Shown here in pieces: positions 63,663-64,000 of a stretch of 64,000 nucleotides of DNA. Position 1 is the first letter of the stretch. The number at the start of each line of letters is the position of its first letter. The translations under genes were made by a program, and so were the position numbers. The notes below the pieces were generated by a model that saw only the letters and a list, made by a program, of their open reading frames with translations, had not been told where the DNA came from and searched no databases. The DNA comes from Schizophyllum amplum (lineage: Eukaryota; Basidiomycota; Agaricomycetes; Agaricales; Schizophyllaceae), in the NCBI GenBank assembly GCA_007026445.1, contig VDMD01000011.1, positions 496,001 to 560,000 of the forward strand, given 5' to 3'.

Positions 63663-63734
63663 TGACCTGACCTGGGTTTGAACCAAGGACCTCCACCTCT
63701 CGATGGTGACGCTCTACCACTGAGCTATCGGGTC
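63663..63734 (-). tRNA. tRNA-like gene, anticodon CGA, minus strand
   Basis: A full cloverleaf: 7-bp acceptor (GACCCGA with TCAGGTC, one C-A mismatch), D arm GCTC-AGTGGTA-GAGC, anticodon stem TCACC/GGTGG with loop ATCGAGA, 5-nt variable region AGGTC, T arm CTTGG-TTCAAAC-CCAGG and discriminator A. A CTTTTAG terminator follows on the transcribed strand. Anticodon CGA would read Ser UCG, yet the short variable arm is not that of a serine tRNA. It may therefore be a tRNA-derived repeat rather than a working tRNA-Ser. Confidence 0.65.
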
Positions 63735-63767
63735 TTAGGTTACTGAGTGGTCGAGCACACATCAACA

Positions 63768-63813
63768 AGGTCCTTGGTTCAAACCCAGGTCAGGTCACTT
63801 TTAGTCTCTCAAC
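63768..63813 (+). repeat. partial tRNA-like copy (3' half plus terminator)
   Basis: AAGGTCCTTGGTTCAAACCC through CACTTTTAGTCTCTCAACA repeats the T arm, acceptor 3' strand, terminator and flank of the two complete copies. It lies between them. Confidence 0.75.
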
Positions 63814-63918
63814 AGGTTATGAGCCCCGCGCCTGATCTGCTTGCAAAGTTGCTCCCCCCGGCGGTGATGTTGGCCACGTCACGACTGTTGATGTGTGCTC
63901 AACCACTCAGTAACCTAA

Positions 63919-63990
63919 GACCCGATAGCTCAGTGGTAGAGCGTTACCATCGAGAGGTGGAGGTCCTTGGTTCAAACCCAGGTCAGGTCA
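63919..63990 (+). tRNA. tRNA-like gene, anticodon CGA, plus strand
   Basis: Same cloverleaf as the minus-strand copy at 63663-63734, differing in the anticodon stem (TTACC instead of TCACC, adding a weaker pair). Upstream flank GTTGATGTGTGCTCAACCAC, then TCAGTAACCTAA, and downstream CTTTTAGTCT are shared in inverted orientation with the first copy. The duplicated unit is therefore larger than the tRNA. The window ends inside its 3' flank. Confidence 0.65.
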
Positions 63991-64000
63991 CTTTTAGTCT

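Overview
The window is nuclear DNA of a filamentous basidiomycete, most likely an Agaricomycete. Genes are dense and cut by many 45-70 nt GT-AG introns with CTRAY-like branch sites. The gene content is fungal: SNZ-type vitamin B6 synthase, Tudor-less SMN, soluble DPM1, ESCRT-0 VPS27. No bacterial or organellar signature was seen. Placement below class level is inference.

Layout. 1-2.6 kb: minisatellites and an ~850 bp purine-only strand. 2.8-10.6 kb (+): a 12-exon Sel1-repeat protein whose introns are pyrimidine-rich and whose exons carry in-frame 24-bp repeats. 11.4-13.0 kb (-): F-box/LRR-like protein. 13.7-18.6 kb (-): spliceosomal DEAH helicase PRP16, 18 exons. 20.3-22.0 kb (-): unrecognised multi-exon gene with frame breaks. 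24.0-25.3 kb (-): FYVE-type zinc-finger protein. 28.6-30.1 kb (-): probable meiotic double-strand-break factor MEI4/REC24. 30.5-33.0 kb (-): PHD-finger protein with apparent indels. 34.0-36.3 kb (+): VPS27. 36.5-36.8 kb (-): Sm-like NAA38. 37.0-38.1 kb (+): DPM1. 38.2-39.1 kb (+): F-box protein. 39.3-40.4 kb (+): SMN. 40.9-42.7 kb (+): PDX1/SNZ. 42.9-44.3 kb (+): DNMT2-type methyltransferase.

From 44.3 kb to the end is a mobile-element island. It holds a decayed Ty1/copia pol fragment, a hAT-like end, and a nest of inverted-repeat elements spanning 46.2-60.8 kb. Three elements of one family (A, B, C) are nested by position, with A enclosing B and B enclosing C. A 6.0 kb element D with ~1.3 kb terminal inverted repeats sits inside the right arm of B. 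C and D have perfect 7-bp target duplications. A 666-bp solo LTR with a 5-bp duplication lies beside the right end of B. Beyond the nest come a truncated unknown gene, a ~0.94 kb hAT-like MITE, and inverted tRNA-like genes at the window end.

Gene models for the Sel1 protein, PRP16, MEI4, FYVE, DPM1, SMN, SNZ, DNMT2 and the F-box/LRR protein were spliced by hand and close in frame across every junction. The 20.3 kb gene, the PHD gene, VPS27 and the 38 kb F-box gene need at least one unusual intron or indel each. That points either to local sequence errors or to real decay.
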